64,000 nucleotides of DNA, taken from positions 930,001 through 994,000 of the forward strand of contig CAVTAI010000017.1 in the NCBI GenBank assembly GCA_963732655.1. Direction: 5' to 3'. Under the pieces are notes generated by a model. That model searched no databases. It was given only the letters and a program-made list of their open reading frames with translations, and was not told where the DNA came from. This document shows positions 34,472 through 43,271 of this stretch, in pieces. Source of the stretch: CAVTWS01 sp963732655. GTDB lineage: Bacteria > Actinomycetota > Acidimicrobiia > Acidimicrobiales > SHLQ01. Both the position numbers and the translations under genes were made by a program. Each line of letters starts with the position of its first letter. Position 1 is the first letter of the stretch.

Positions 34472-35848
34472 TCAGGTGTCGGTCGACTTGCCGAGCGTGG
34501 TGGCGGGGCTGGCGGTTGCTCCCGGCAGGTGGCGGCGGCGCTCGAAGAGCTCCTCGGCCGCTTCCTGGGCCCGCCGGGCCACGGTGGGGACATCGACGGA
34601 TGTCACCTGGCCACCCTCGACCAGCTGCCGACCTCGCACCCACACGTCGGCGACGTCGTGCGCCGAGGCGGTGAACACCAGGTGGGCGGGCACGTTGAAG
34701 TCGGCGCCGTGGAGCAGGGGCACGAAGTGCAGCGACCGTAGGTCGACGGTCACGATGTCGGCGTCCTTGCCGGGTTCGAGGGTGCCCGTCACCGAGTCGA
34801 GGCCCAAGGCCCGAGCCCCGGACCGGGTCGCCATGTCGAGGATGTCCCACGGATCGCCCGATGTCGGGTCGAGGGTGCTGACCTTTTGCAGGAGGGAAGC
34901 GAACTTCATCTCCTCGAGCATGTCGAGGTTGTTGTTCTCCTTCTCCCCATCCGTACCGAGGCCGACGGTCAGGCCCTGGTCGCGGTAGAAGCCGACACGG
35001 GCGGCTCCCGAGGACAGCTTCATGTTGGAACACGGGCAGTGGGCCACGGCCGAGCCCGTCTGAACGAGCACCTGGACTTCGCGGTCATCGAGCCACACGC
35101 CGTGGGCGATCACTGTCGATGGGCCGAGGATGCCTCGGTTGTAGAACTCTTCGATGGGTCGCCGCCCGAACTGGCGCAGGCATTCCTGCACCTCCCAGAT
35201 CGATTCCGACGAGTGGGTGTGGATGCCGGTGCCGAACTCCTGAGCCAGGTCGGCGGCGTCGCGGAACATCTGGGGGGAGCAGTAGAAGATGTGCTCCAAC
35301 CCGACCCACGTGCGCACCCGCCCCTCCGCCGCGGTGAGGTGTGTCTCGAGCAGCCGTCGGTTCGTCTCGAGGGTCTCGAAGTAGTCGTAGAGATCGGCGG
35401 TGTAAGGGGCCAGGGTGGCTCGGATGCCGATGGACTCGGCTGCTCGCGCCGAGCCCTCCATGTAGCGCCACATGTCGAGGACCGAGGTGGTGCCGCCGCG
35501 CAGACCTTCCGTGTACGCCATCCATGAGGCCGCTTCGGCGATCTCCGGGGTCAGCGCCCGATGAGCGGGATCGACGTGGTTCTCCAACCACTCCCACAAC
35601 GCCAGTGACTCCGCGGTTCCGCGGAGGAGGCCGGAGTGCAGGTGACAGTTGTGGAGGCCAGGGATCACCGCATGCCCGGAGGCGTCGACGGTCGGCACCC
35701 TCCCGGCCGCCTCGTGACGGTCGATGTCCTCCACTGGTCCGACGGCGGCGATCCGGCCGTCGAGCACCAGGACCGATCCGGGATCGTGGACGACCTTGCT
35801 GCCCTCCATCGGCAGGACGATGCCGTTGCGGATCAAGACGTCGGACAC
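34472..35848 (-). CDS. Amidohydrolase, TRZ/ATZ (chlorohydrolase/deaminase) type
   Basis: 458 aa from GTG 35848 behind GGGAGG. It is a metal-dependent TIM barrel with N-terminal HLHSGLLRG (HxH), HTHSSESIWEV, the HGVWLDD histidine and GLGTDGEKENNN (metal-site Asp). The beta-sandwich end PGKDADIVTVDL is typical of this group. Members deaminate or dechlorinate N-heterocycles such as guanine, cytosine, S-adenosylhomocysteine or triazines, and the exact substrate cannot be inferred. It is divergently transcribed from the ArsR gene. Downstream lies the palindromic pair. Confidence 0.85.
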   Translation of the reverse strand: MSDVLIRNGIVLPMEGSKVVHDPGSVLVLDGRIAAVGPVEDIDRHEAAGRVPTVDASGHAVIPGLHNCHLHSGLLRGTAESLALWEWLENHVDPAHRALTPEIAEAASWMAYTEGLRGGTTSVLDMWRYMEGSARAAESIGIRATLAPYTADLYDYFETLETNRRLLETHLTAAEGRVRTWVGLEHIFYCSPQMFRDAADLAQEFGTGIHTHSSESIWEVQECLRQFGRRPIEEFYNRGILGPSTVIAHGVWLDDREVQVLVQTGSAVAHCPCSNMKLSSGAARVGFYRDQGLTVGLGTDGEKENNNLDMLEEMKFASLLQKVSTLDPTSGDPWDILDMATRSGARALGLDSVTGTLEPGKDADIVTVDLRSLHFVPLLHGADFNVPAHLVFTASAHDVADVWVRGRQLVEGGQVTSVDVPTVARRAQEAAEELFERRRHLPGATASPATTLGKSTDT

Positions 35849-35913
35849 GTCAGCCTCCCTCGGTAGGTGCGGCGAGTGTATGACGGGCCGCTTCGGTGAT
35901 CTGCGGCCGGCGC

Positions 35914-35957
35914 GTGACAAGGGCAAAAACATCCTCTAATCTGCAACCATATGGTTG
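35914..35957 (+). promoter_or_regulatory. Promoter with palindromic operator over the arsR-type start codon
   Basis: A -35-like GTGACA (35914-35919) and -10-like TCTAAT (35935-35940) precede ATG 35951 by about 10 nt, so the transcript would be nearly leaderless. The perfect 14-bp palindrome CAACCATATGGTTG (35944-35957) spans the likely transcription start and the start codon. It is a good candidate for autoregulation by the encoded dimeric HTH protein. The short 15-bp spacer is the weak point. Confidence 0.5.
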
Positions 35958-36361
35958 TAGACCGACTCCCGGAATCGGGCGGGGCGCACCACGATGAGAG
36001 CCGGTGGGCCGACCTCGTCTTCCATGCTCTCGCCGACGCGACCCGTCGCGACATCGTCGCCATCTCCCTGCACGAACCGTGCTCGGTGTCGGCGCTGGCT
36101 CGCCGCTACCCGATGAGCATCACGGCGGTCCAGAAGCACGTCAACGTGCTCGAGCGCGCCGGGTTGGTGTGTAAACACCGCCACGGGAGGGAACAGATCG
36201 TGATCGGGCAGAACGACGCATTGGCCCGCGGGCGAGGCCTGCTGGCCCAGCTGGAGAACGTGTGGCGCGACCGACTCGATCGATTCGCCCACGTGCTCGA
36301 TGACCCCGGCTCCCCGAATGAACCACAACCCCAAACCAACCAAGGAGTCACCCGACCATGA
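35951..36361 (+). CDS. ArsR-family winged-helix repressor
   Basis: 136 aa. The wHTH is clear: VFHALADATRRDIVAISLHE, CSVSALARRYPMSITAVQKH (recognition helix) and VLERAGLVCKHRHGREQIV. There are no metal-binding cysteine pairs, so it probably is not a metal sensor. Its stop overlaps the ATG of the SRPBCC gene. ArsR/SRPBCC pairs are common, and the repressor typically controls its partner. Confidence 0.88.
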   Translation: MVVDRLPESGGAHHDESRWADLVFHALADATRRDIVAISLHEPCSVSALARRYPMSITAVQKHVNVLERAGLVCKHRHGREQIVIGQNDALARGRGLLAQLENVWRDRLDRFAHVLDDPGSPNEPQPQTNQGVTRP

Positions 36362-36861
36362 CTGTCACCGCGGTGAACAAGGACGCGTCCGCGCTCACCA
36401 TGACCATCACATCCACCTACGACGCACCACCTGATCGGGTGTGGACGCTGTGGGAGAACCCTCGCCTGCTGGAGCGGTGGTGGGGGCCGCCCACCTACCC
36501 CGCCACCTTCGTCGACCATGCCCTCACCCCCGGCAGCAAGGTCAGCTACTTCATGACCGGCCCCGATGGCGACCGCGCCCACGGATGGTGGGAGATCCTC
36601 GCCGTCGATCCGCCGAACCGGCTCACCTTCCAGGATGGGTTCGCCGACGACTCCGGACAGCCCAACCCGGACATGCCGGCCATGCGTATGGAGGTGACGT
36701 TGACCCCGCGGTCCGGAGGCGGCACCACGATGGACATCGCCACCACGTTCCCGTCGGCCGACGCGATGGAACAGGTCCTGGCGATGGGCATCGACGAGGG
36801 GATGACGGAAGCGCTGGGCCAGACCGACGCACTGCTGGCCGAGGTCCGGTCCAGCTCCTGA
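36358..36861 (+). CDS. SRPBCC (AHSA1/CalC-like) protein
   Basis: 167 aa. Start of the START-like fold: YDAPPDRVWTLWENPRLLER, then WWGPPTYPATFVDHALTPG, WWEILAVDPPNRLTFQDGFA and a C-terminal helix (MGIDEGMTEALGQTDALL). These proteins bind hydrophobic ligands or act as chaperone activators; no enzymatic residue is evident. It is translationally coupled to the ArsR gene, so expression is probably controlled by it. The next gene begins 26 bp on and could be co-transcribed. Confidence 0.88.
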   Translation: MTVTAVNKDASALTMTITSTYDAPPDRVWTLWENPRLLERWWGPPTYPATFVDHALTPGSKVSYFMTGPDGDRAHGWWEILAVDPPNRLTFQDGFADDSGQPNPDMPAMRMEVTLTPRSGGGTTMDIATTFPSADAMEQVLAMGIDEGMTEALGQTDALLAEVRSSS

Positions 36862-36886
36862 ACCGACGGAGGTAGCGTGCGGGGCG

Positions 36887-37732
36887 ATGAAGCCGCCCTC
36901 GTTCGACTACGCGGATCCCGACGACATCGATGCCGTGCTCGAGCTGCTCGCCGAACATGGCGACGATGCCGTCGTGATCGCTGGCGGCCAGAGCCTCATC
37001 CCGCTCCTGAACCTGCGACTGGCCCGGCCGGCGTTGGTCGTCGACCCCGGCCGGGTCGACACGCTGCGGGAGTTCGTCGTCGACGCCCAAGGTCTGCGAG
37101 CGGGCGCCATGGCCCGCATGCTCGATGTCGAAGAGGCGCTCGCCGCAGCGACCGTTCCGGGTCTCACGGAGTCGCTGGCGCACGTGGCGCATCGCCCGAT
37201 CCGCGCCCGAGCCACCCTCGGCGGGAGCATGGCCCACGCCGACCCGGCGGCCGAGCTGCCCGCCCTGATGCTGGCGGCCGACGGAGCGGTGGTGCTCCGG
37301 AGCCGGGATCGGGGCGAGCGGGTCGTGCCGGTCCGTCAGTTCCTCCACGGTCCGTTGATGACCGATCGGCAGCCCGACGAGCTCCTCGTCGAAGTCCGGA
37401 TTCCTCGCCACCCCGGACGGCTGGTTGTCCGTGAGCTGGCCCCCCGGCCGGGGGACTTCGCGCTCGTCGGCTGCGTCGCCGGGTTCGCCACCGTGGCCGG
37501 GCGGATCGACTCGCCGGCCATCGTCGTGTTCGGCGCCGGGGGAACCGCGATGCGGTGCGCCGAAGCGGAACAGGCGCTCCTCGGACAGGAACCGTCGTCG
37601 GTGGTGCTCGCTGAAGCGGCGTCGATCGTGAGGGACACGGTGGAGGCCCGCGACGACAGCCACGCCTCGGCCCGGTACCGGCGTCACGTGGCCGCCATCC
37701 TCGTCGCCCGCTCGTTGGCGAGTGTGGCATGA
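36887..37732 (+). CDS. Molybdenum hydroxylase FAD subunit (CoxM-type)
   Basis: 281 aa. The FAD motifs AGGQSLIPLLNLRLARP and TLGGSMAHADPAAE, followed by the C-terminal CO-dehydrogenase flavoprotein domain, identify the medium subunit. It passes electrons from the iron-sulfur subunit to an acceptor. The stop overlaps the next start (ATGA), giving the order M-S-L. Confidence 0.9.
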   Translation: MKPPSFDYADPDDIDAVLELLAEHGDDAVVIAGGQSLIPLLNLRLARPALVVDPGRVDTLREFVVDAQGLRAGAMARMLDVEEALAAATVPGLTESLAHVAHRPIRARATLGGSMAHADPAAELPALMLAADGAVVLRSRDRGERVVPVRQFLHGPLMTDRQPDELLVEVRIPRHPGRLVVRELAPRPGDFALVGCVAGFATVAGRIDSPAIVVFGAGGTAMRCAEAEQALLGQEPSSVVLAEAASIVRDTVEARDDSHASARYRRHVAAILVARSLASVA

Positions 37733-38229
37733 CCGGGCGCCGGCAGGTTGCGTTGACCGTCAACGGCGAAGCGCTCGTCGTCGAGGTCGAACCGCGCACG
37801 CTCCTGAGCGACGCGCTCCGCCATCACCTCGGGCTCACCGGCACCCACGTCGGGTGTGAACAGGGGGCGTGCGGCGCCTGCACCATCATCGCTGACGGTC
37901 GGGCGCAGCGGTCCTGCCTCACCCTCGCCGTTCAGGCCGCCGGCGCTGAGCTCGTCACCATCGAAGGGGTGGGCGGCCCGGTCGATGGCGGACACGTGGG
38001 TGCACATCCCGTTCAAGCCGCGTTTCACGACCAGCACGGTCTGCAGTGTGGATTCTGCACGCCGGGAATCGTGTTGTCGCTCGTGGCCGCCCATCGAGGA
38101 GGGATCGACCTCGACACGGCCCGGTCGGAGATCCTCGATGGCCACATCTGCCGGTGCACCGGGTACGTCAACATCCGTGCCGCCGTCGATCAGGCCTGGG
38201 CGGCCCTGTCCCAGGACGAGACGTCATGA
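37729..38229 (+). CDS. Molybdenum hydroxylase 2Fe-2S subunit (CoxS-type)
   Basis: 166 aa. The plant-type ferredoxin cluster is GCEQGACGACTIIADG plus RSC. The second 2Fe-2S cluster is LQCGFCTPG and ICRCTGY. It links the molybdenum site of the large subunit to FAD. The stop overlaps the large-subunit start. Confidence 0.93.
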   Translation: MTGRRQVALTVNGEALVVEVEPRTLLSDALRHHLGLTGTHVGCEQGACGACTIIADGRAQRSCLTLAVQAAGAELVTIEGVGGPVDGGHVGAHPVQAAFHDQHGLQCGFCTPGIVLSLVAAHRGGIDLDTARSEILDGHICRCTGYVNIRAAVDQAWAALSQDETS

Positions 38230-40535
38230 CGCCCCATGTTGGTCGGCGTACACCACGGGTCAACGATCACAAGGCGCTTCGTGGCACCGGTCGCTACCTC
38301 GACGACATCGTGGTGCCGGGACTCCGGGAGGCGGCGGTCCTGCGCAGCCCCGTCGCCCACGGGGTCATCACGTCGGTGACGGCGTCGACCCTGCCGGCCG
38401 GCGCCGATTTCGTCGGACCAGCGGCGATCGAGCAGCGATGCCACGGCCAGCTCCCGGTGCTCTGGGTCATCGGCGACCAAGATCAGCGCCACACGCCCGT
38501 CGTCGATGCCCATCTGCGGTACGTGGGGCAACCGATCGGTGTCGTGGTCGCCTCGAACCGGTACGAGGCCGAGGATGGAATCGACGACATCGACCTCGGG
38601 ATCGACGACCTCCCACCGGTCGCCACCATGGAGGCGGCGCTGGCCCCCGGTGCGCCGCTGCTCTACCCCGATCGCCGATCGAACGTCCTGGCGACGTTCG
38701 AAGCCGGGGATACGGTCGCCCACACGGACGAGGTTTTCGCCCGCGCCGATCAGGTGCTGTCGACGACCATCCGCATCGGCCGAGTGCATGGCCTGCCGAT
38801 GGAGACGCGGGGTGTGCTGGTGGTCCCGGAACCGGACGGGCGCCTCACGGTGTACACGTCGACCCAGGCGCCCCACGCCGTACGCGATGTCATCTGCGAG
38901 GTGCTCGAGCTCCGCCGCTCAGCGGTGCGGGTGGTCGCCCCCGATGTCGGGGGTGGGTTCGGCTTGAAGGACCATCTCTACGAGGACGAGATGATGGTCA
39001 TCGTCGCCGCCCTCGAGCTCGGGTGCCCGGTGAAGTGGGTCGAAGACCGGTTCGAATCCCTGGTGGCCACCACCCACGCCCGAGATGAGCTCCACGAGAT
39101 CGACGTGGCCTTCGATCGCGACGGCATCCTGCGGGGCCTTCGAGTCGAGGGGTGCCGCAACGCCGGCGGGAGATTCGCGGTGTTCGGAGGCGGCCCGCTG
39201 TTCACCGCGTACGGCAACCTGCCCGGGCCGTACCGATGGGACGCGGTGCGCGGCGTCGGCCGGCTGGTCGCCACCACCACCATGTCCACCGGCGCGTATC
39301 GGGGCTTCGGTCAGACGCAGGCCGCGATGATCCGGGAACGTGCGGTCGATCTCGTGGCCGCCGAGCTCGGAATCGACCCCGTGCATCTTCGGATCCGGAA
39401 CATGCTCGGTCCCGACGAACTGCCCTACACCACTCGCACCCACCTGACCTTCGACAACGGGGACTACCCGGCCGCCTTGACGCGAGCCGCCGAGATGGTC
39501 GCCGAGTCGCCGACGCCCGACGACGGCCGGAGACGTGGGGTGGGGTTCTGCAGCTACGTCCAGATGGCCGGCATCGGCAACAGCGACGCGAACGAGCTGA
39601 TCGGCTTGGCCATCGGCGGCTACGAGACGGCGGTCGTTCGCATGGAGCCCGACGGTTCGGTTCGGGTGGCCACAGGTGTATCTCCCCATGGCCAGGGCCT
39701 CGAGACGTCCATCCCCCAGCTCGTCGCGGATCAGCTGGGTGTCGATCCGTCGTCGATCGAGCTGGTCCACGGCGACACCGATACCACGCCCTACTCCGCA
39801 TACGGCACGGCGGCCTCACGGTCGATGGCGGTGGGCGGTGGCAGTGCGTTGGTGGCCAGCCGGCGGGTGGCCGACCAGATCGCTGCCGTGGCCGCCGAGA
39901 TGCTCGAGGCGAACCCGGCCGACATCGAGCTGGTCGACGGGAGGGCCCGGGTGGTGGGGACCGAGGTCTCGGTCGGCATCGTCGACGTGGCCCGCCGGGC
40001 GTGGCAGGGGTTTCGTCTACCGGAGGGGATGGAGCCCGGGCTCCAGGCCACCTACGCCTACGACCCGCCGAGCGCCACCTTCTCCTACGCCACGCACGCG
40101 TGCCGGGTGGCCATCGACGAGTCGACGGGACAGGTCGAGGTCGAGGACTACGTCGTGGTCAACGACTGCGGCACGATCGTGAACCCGATGATCGTCGAAG
40201 GGCAGATCCACGGCGGCGTCGCCCAGGGCATCGGTGCGGCGTTGATCGAGGCGGTCGGCTACGACGCCGACGGTCAGCCGCAGTCGTCGACCCTGCTCGA
40301 TTACCAGGTGCCGGTCAGCGCCACCGTGCCCGATATCCGCATCGAGCACATCGAGACGCCGAGCCCCTACACGCCCGGTGGAATGAAGGGCATGGGTGAG
40401 GGCGGGACCAATGGGGCCTATGCCGCCGTCGTGAACGCGGTCGTCGCCGCGCTGCCCGAAGCTGACTGGTCGCGTCTCACGACACCGCTCACCCCCGACC
40501 GGGTGTGGAGCGCGCTCCACCCCGAAGGATCCTGA
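38226..40535 (+). CDS. Molybdenum hydroxylase large subunit (CoxL/xanthine dehydrogenase family)
   Basis: 769 aa from ATG 38226, overlapping the small-subunit stop. It has the aldehyde-oxidase hammerhead domain (LRGTGRYLDDIV), GGGFGLKDHLYEDEM, the molybdopterin region TGAYRGFGQTQA, MAVGGGSALVASR and the catalytic Glu in GMKGMGEGGTNGA. True CO dehydrogenase has AYRCSFR at the active-site loop with a Cys that binds copper. Here it is AYRGFGQ with no Cys, so CO oxidation is not expected. It is a hydroxylase of an unknown aldehyde, N-heterocycle or aromatic substrate. No accessory gene (CoxD/E/F) follows. Confidence 0.9.
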   Translation: MTPHVGRRTPRVNDHKALRGTGRYLDDIVVPGLREAAVLRSPVAHGVITSVTASTLPAGADFVGPAAIEQRCHGQLPVLWVIGDQDQRHTPVVDAHLRYVGQPIGVVVASNRYEAEDGIDDIDLGIDDLPPVATMEAALAPGAPLLYPDRRSNVLATFEAGDTVAHTDEVFARADQVLSTTIRIGRVHGLPMETRGVLVVPEPDGRLTVYTSTQAPHAVRDVICEVLELRRSAVRVVAPDVGGGFGLKDHLYEDEMMVIVAALELGCPVKWVEDRFESLVATTHARDELHEIDVAFDRDGILRGLRVEGCRNAGGRFAVFGGGPLFTAYGNLPGPYRWDAVRGVGRLVATTTMSTGAYRGFGQTQAAMIRERAVDLVAAELGIDPVHLRIRNMLGPDELPYTTRTHLTFDNGDYPAALTRAAEMVAESPTPDDGRRRGVGFCSYVQMAGIGNSDANELIGLAIGGYETAVVRMEPDGSVRVATGVSPHGQGLETSIPQLVADQLGVDPSSIELVHGDTDTTPYSAYGTAASRSMAVGGGSALVASRRVADQIAAVAAEMLEANPADIELVDGRARVVGTEVSVGIVDVARRAWQGFRLPEGMEPGLQATYAYDPPSATFSYATHACRVAIDESTGQVEVEDYVVVNDCGTIVNPMIVEGQIHGGVAQGIGAALIEAVGYDADGQPQSSTLLDYQVPVSATVPDIRIEHIETPSPYTPGGMKGMGEGGTNGAYAAVVNAVVAALPEADWSRLTTPLTPDRVWSALHPEGS

Positions 40536-40551
40536 GCCCGTAGGCGCGGCA

Positions 40552-40579
40552 GAGCCCGCACCCCTTCAGGTGCGGGCTC
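40552..40579. terminator. Bidirectional hairpin terminator
   Basis: GAGCCCGCACC (40552-40562) and GGTGCGGGCTC (40569-40579) form a perfect 11-bp stem with a short loop, placed between two convergent genes. Confidence 0.85.
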
Positions 40580-40606
40580 CGGCTTCCCCGAGGAGGGTGG
40601 GCTGGG

Positions 40607-41797
40607 TCAGTCGTCCTGGTTCGGCGGGCAGACCGACTGACCGGTGTAGTCGTCGACCAGCTCGTTCACGAAGGTGAAGGTGAGCGTCTCGTTGGCTGCG
40701 ACGGATCCTCGGCCGAGGAGGCCGCACTGGCCGTTGACGCTGGTGGCGAAATCGGTGAGGTCGCCGTTGGGGAACAGCTCCGAGATCACGCACGAGTCGC
40801 CGGCCGGAAGGTCGGTGATCAGGTACTCGCCATTGGTGAAGTCACCGGGATAGCTGAGGTCGATCCCGCCGGACTGCTGGCACTGGACATGGATGGTGAA
40901 CTCGAAGTCGCCAGGCGGGGCAACCTTGATGACCCGGATGTTGCCATAGTCGGGCACGACTGGTGGCGGCGTGTTGACGAAGACGACGGTGACGTCGTCG
41001 GAGGCGATGCTGGGCGTTACCGGAACTGCTCCGCTCGGGGACACGGACCAACCGGTGGGGAGTGGTCCTCCGCCGACGCCGGTCTCCTCGACGGTGCACT
41101 GGTCGCCGACCTCGAGGGTGATCCCGGGGCCCGGATTGCTGATGACGAGCTCCTCACCGTGCGCATCGAGCGGGCCGAAGACGCCCGAGAACAGGTTCTG
41201 GCCCCCTCGTTCGCAGCTCACCACGTAGTAGAAGGCCGTGCCGTCCGCCGCCGTCGACGGGTTGAAGTTCTTGACGATGGTGAACTGGGCGGGGATCGGA
41301 TCGGGCTCCTCGAGCGTGTTGCGGAACCGGATCGTGTTGTTGCCGCTCGCGTTGTTGATAGTGACGGTGCGAGGGTTCTGCGGGATGAAGGCCTGCCCGG
41401 CTTCGACATCGGTCTCGACCAACCAGGAGCCGAACGCGGCGCCCGCCGCCAGCGTCGTCTCGGTGACGATGCAGTCGGTGCCGAGCGGGAGCTCGGTGGG
41501 GTCCTGCACCTGAGCGCCGGTGAAGTCGTTCGGGTAGATGTAGGGGCCGCCGGTCGTGAACTCGCGGCCGTTGACATCGGTGCAGACGATGTCGAACCGG
41601 AACATGCCGTCCACCACATCGCTCTGCGGGAACCCGGGGTGCGTCTTGATGATCTTGAAGCTGCCCGTCGTCGGCGGCACGCCGGTTTCGTCGTCGCTCG
41701 AGGCCCGGGCGGTGGTCATGACGATGGCCACGAGCGCCACCACCGCGGCCAGCAGGACAAGGCGGAACGCCAAACGTCCGCGAAGTGCAGAACTCAT
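40607..41797 (-). CDS. Secreted DUF5979 repeat surface protein
   Basis: 396 aa. An N-terminal hydrophobic signal (LVLLAAVVALVAIVMTT) is followed by three prealbumin-like DUF5979 repeats, starting about residues 44, 170 and 288. They share the pattern 'F-I-K-----G----F-Y-V-C' (e.g. FKIIKTHPG, FTIVKNFNP, IRVIKVAPPG) and 'L--G--C-V-E' (TDCIVTETT, DQCTVEETG, DSCVISELF). No LPxTG or C-terminal membrane anchor is visible, so it is probably secreted or loosely attached. DUF5979 modules occur in actinobacterial surface or adhesion proteins; the ligand is unknown. Confidence 0.8.
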   Translation of the reverse strand: MSSALRGRLAFRLVLLAAVVALVAIVMTTARASSDDETGVPPTTGSFKIIKTHPGFPQSDVVDGMFRFDIVCTDVNGREFTTGGPYIYPNDFTGAQVQDPTELPLGTDCIVTETTLAAGAAFGSWLVETDVEAGQAFIPQNPRTVTINNASGNNTIRFRNTLEEPDPIPAQFTIVKNFNPSTAADGTAFYYVVSCERGGQNLFSGVFGPLDAHGEELVISNPGPGITLEVGDQCTVEETGVGGGPLPTGWSVSPSGAVPVTPSIASDDVTVVFVNTPPPVVPDYGNIRVIKVAPPGDFEFTIHVQCQQSGGIDLSYPGDFTNGEYLITDLPAGDSCVISELFPNGDLTDFATSVNGQCGLLGRGSVAANETLTFTFVNELVDDYTGQSVCPPNQDD

Positions 41798-41885
41798 CGG
41801 TCAATCTCCCATTTCGTGCATCGCCGGTGCCTCGCACCGCTGTGCGTGACGGTCTACCACACGCTGCGTGAGATAGCGCGAGAAG

Positions 41886-41942
41886 GGGTCAAATGACCCT
41901 CATTTTTCACCCAGTGCGAGATATGTCACGAACGTGGTGACA
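41886..41942. promoter_or_regulatory. Two inverted repeats in the divergent intergenic region
   Basis: GGGTCA-AA-TGACCC (41886-41899) and TGTCAC-N7-GTGACA (41924-41942) lie between the divergent surface-protein and Ddn-like genes. Both are plausible dimer-binding operators; no known regulator is implied by the sequences. Confidence 0.4.
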
Positions 41943-42017
41943 CGAACGGAGGCGGGCGGGCGTCGATTGGCTCGGTGGTGTGACCTCGCATCGGGTCGCC
42001 CTCGGTAGCGTGTCCGC

Positions 42018-42440
42018 ATGGCTGACACCTTCGACATGCACGATTTCAACCAGAACCTCATCGAGGAGTTCCGTTCGACCGGAGGGAACGTCTCCGGCGT
42101 CTTCGCGGGCCAGCCCCTCGTGATCGTCACGACGACCGGCGCCAAGTCTGGTCAGAAGCGCACGCTTCCGCTCGTCCACACCCGTGATGACGACAACATC
42201 GTGATCATCGCCTCGAAGGGCGGCGCTCCGGCGCACCCGCACTGGTTCCTCAACATGTTGGCGCACCCCGAGGTGACCGTCGAGTTGCCCGGCGAAACCT
42301 TCGAGGCTCGGGCACGCGTCACCGAGGGCGCCGAACGCGACCGTCTCTTTCGTGCGCAAGCCGACCTGATGCCCAACTTCGATGAGTACGCGGCGAACAC
42401 CGATCGGGTGATCCCGGTGGTGGTGCTGGAGCGCGCCTGA
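42018..42440 (+). CDS. Deazaflavin (F420)-dependent nitroreductase-family protein (Ddn-like)
   Basis: 140 aa split-barrel. PLVIVTTTGAKSGQKRTLPL and APAHPHWFLNMLAHPEVTVEL match the Ddn family, which binds F420H2. It may reduce quinones or activated nitro compounds; the physiological substrate is unknown. It begins a group of small redox genes. Confidence 0.88.
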   Translation: MADTFDMHDFNQNLIEEFRSTGGNVSGVFAGQPLVIVTTTGAKSGQKRTLPLVHTRDDDNIVIIASKGGAPAHPHWFLNMLAHPEVTVELPGETFEARARVTEGAERDRLFRAQADLMPNFDEYAANTDRVIPVVVLERA

Positions 42441-42470
42441 CCACGGGTCGTTTGGACCCGGGCGCCCCGT

Positions 42471-43193
42471 TCAGGACCAGTGGTTGCGGATCGCCTCCAG
42501 CGTTGCCGCCAGTTGAACCGGGCGCTGGATCATCGCCATGTGGCTGGCGTCCAGTTCAACGATGTCGGTCCGGGCGTAGCCGGCAAAGCGGCGTTGATTG
42601 TCCGGGAGGCAGATGGCATCGTCGGTGCACAACACCCACATCTTCCTCTCGACCCCGTAGTAGGGCGAGATGTCCACTGTCTCCATGGAGATCCCGGGCA
42701 CCTCGCGAGTCATCATCCGAAGGCACATGGTCCACATGGCGCCGGTGAGGCCGTTGCCGAAGATCTCGAAGGCACGATCGGGATCCAGGATGTCCGGTTC
42801 TTTGTCGACGGCGGCGGCGATCGTCGCTCGGACGGTGTCCTGGAAGTCGGACGGCAGGGTGTCGATGATCGTGCCGCCATCCGGGGGCACCGTGCACGCC
42901 ACGAAGATGATGCCGGCGCAGCGATCGCCGAGCCGCGCCGCGAGCCCGGGCATCGTGACCCCGGCCATGGAGTGCCCGACCAGGATCACCCGATCCAGCC
43001 CCGCCTCGTCGATGTCGGCAAGCGCCGAGTCGGCGAAGTCGTCGATCGTCAAACCCACCAGCGGCGTCGGATGCCGCCCGCGCCCTGGGAGATCGATGGC
43101 GAGGACGGGATCGGCGAGATGCGGGATGGTGGGATCCCAGCACGAGGCCGAGAAGCCGCCGCCATGGATGAGGACGAGGGGGAGGGGAGCCAT
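42471..43193 (-). CDS. Alpha/beta-hydrolase
   Basis: 240 aa from ATG 43193, chosen for the GGAG at 6 nt; an in-frame ATG at 43202 is an alternative. Motifs are oxyanion LVLIHGGGFSASCWDP, nucleophile VILVGHSMAGV (Ser), acid near VLCTDDAICLPD and His in LDASHMAMIQRP. It resembles esterase or haloperoxidase-like hydrolases such as methyl-ester hydrolases of the MenH/salicylate-binding type. The substrate is unknown. Confidence 0.85.
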   Translation of the reverse strand: MAPLPLVLIHGGGFSASCWDPTIPHLADPVLAIDLPGRGRHPTPLVGLTIDDFADSALADIDEAGLDRVILVGHSMAGVTMPGLAARLGDRCAGIIFVACTVPPDGGTIIDTLPSDFQDTVRATIAAAVDKEPDILDPDRAFEIFGNGLTGAMWTMCLRMMTREVPGISMETVDISPYYGVERKMWVLCTDDAICLPDNQRRFAGYARTDIVELDASHMAMIQRPVQLAATLEAIRNHWS

Positions 43194-43271
43194 GTGCTCC
43201 ATCTTGACCGGTTCTGGGCGAGCGGCGCTCGTCGGTGTGTAGTACAACCCTGACGGACCTCGGAGGTGCCC

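Noticed and set aside
36887..40535. Aerobic CO dehydrogenase operon
   Set aside because: The active-site loop is AYRGFGQ without the Cys of form I CoxL, and no CoxD/E/F genes follow.
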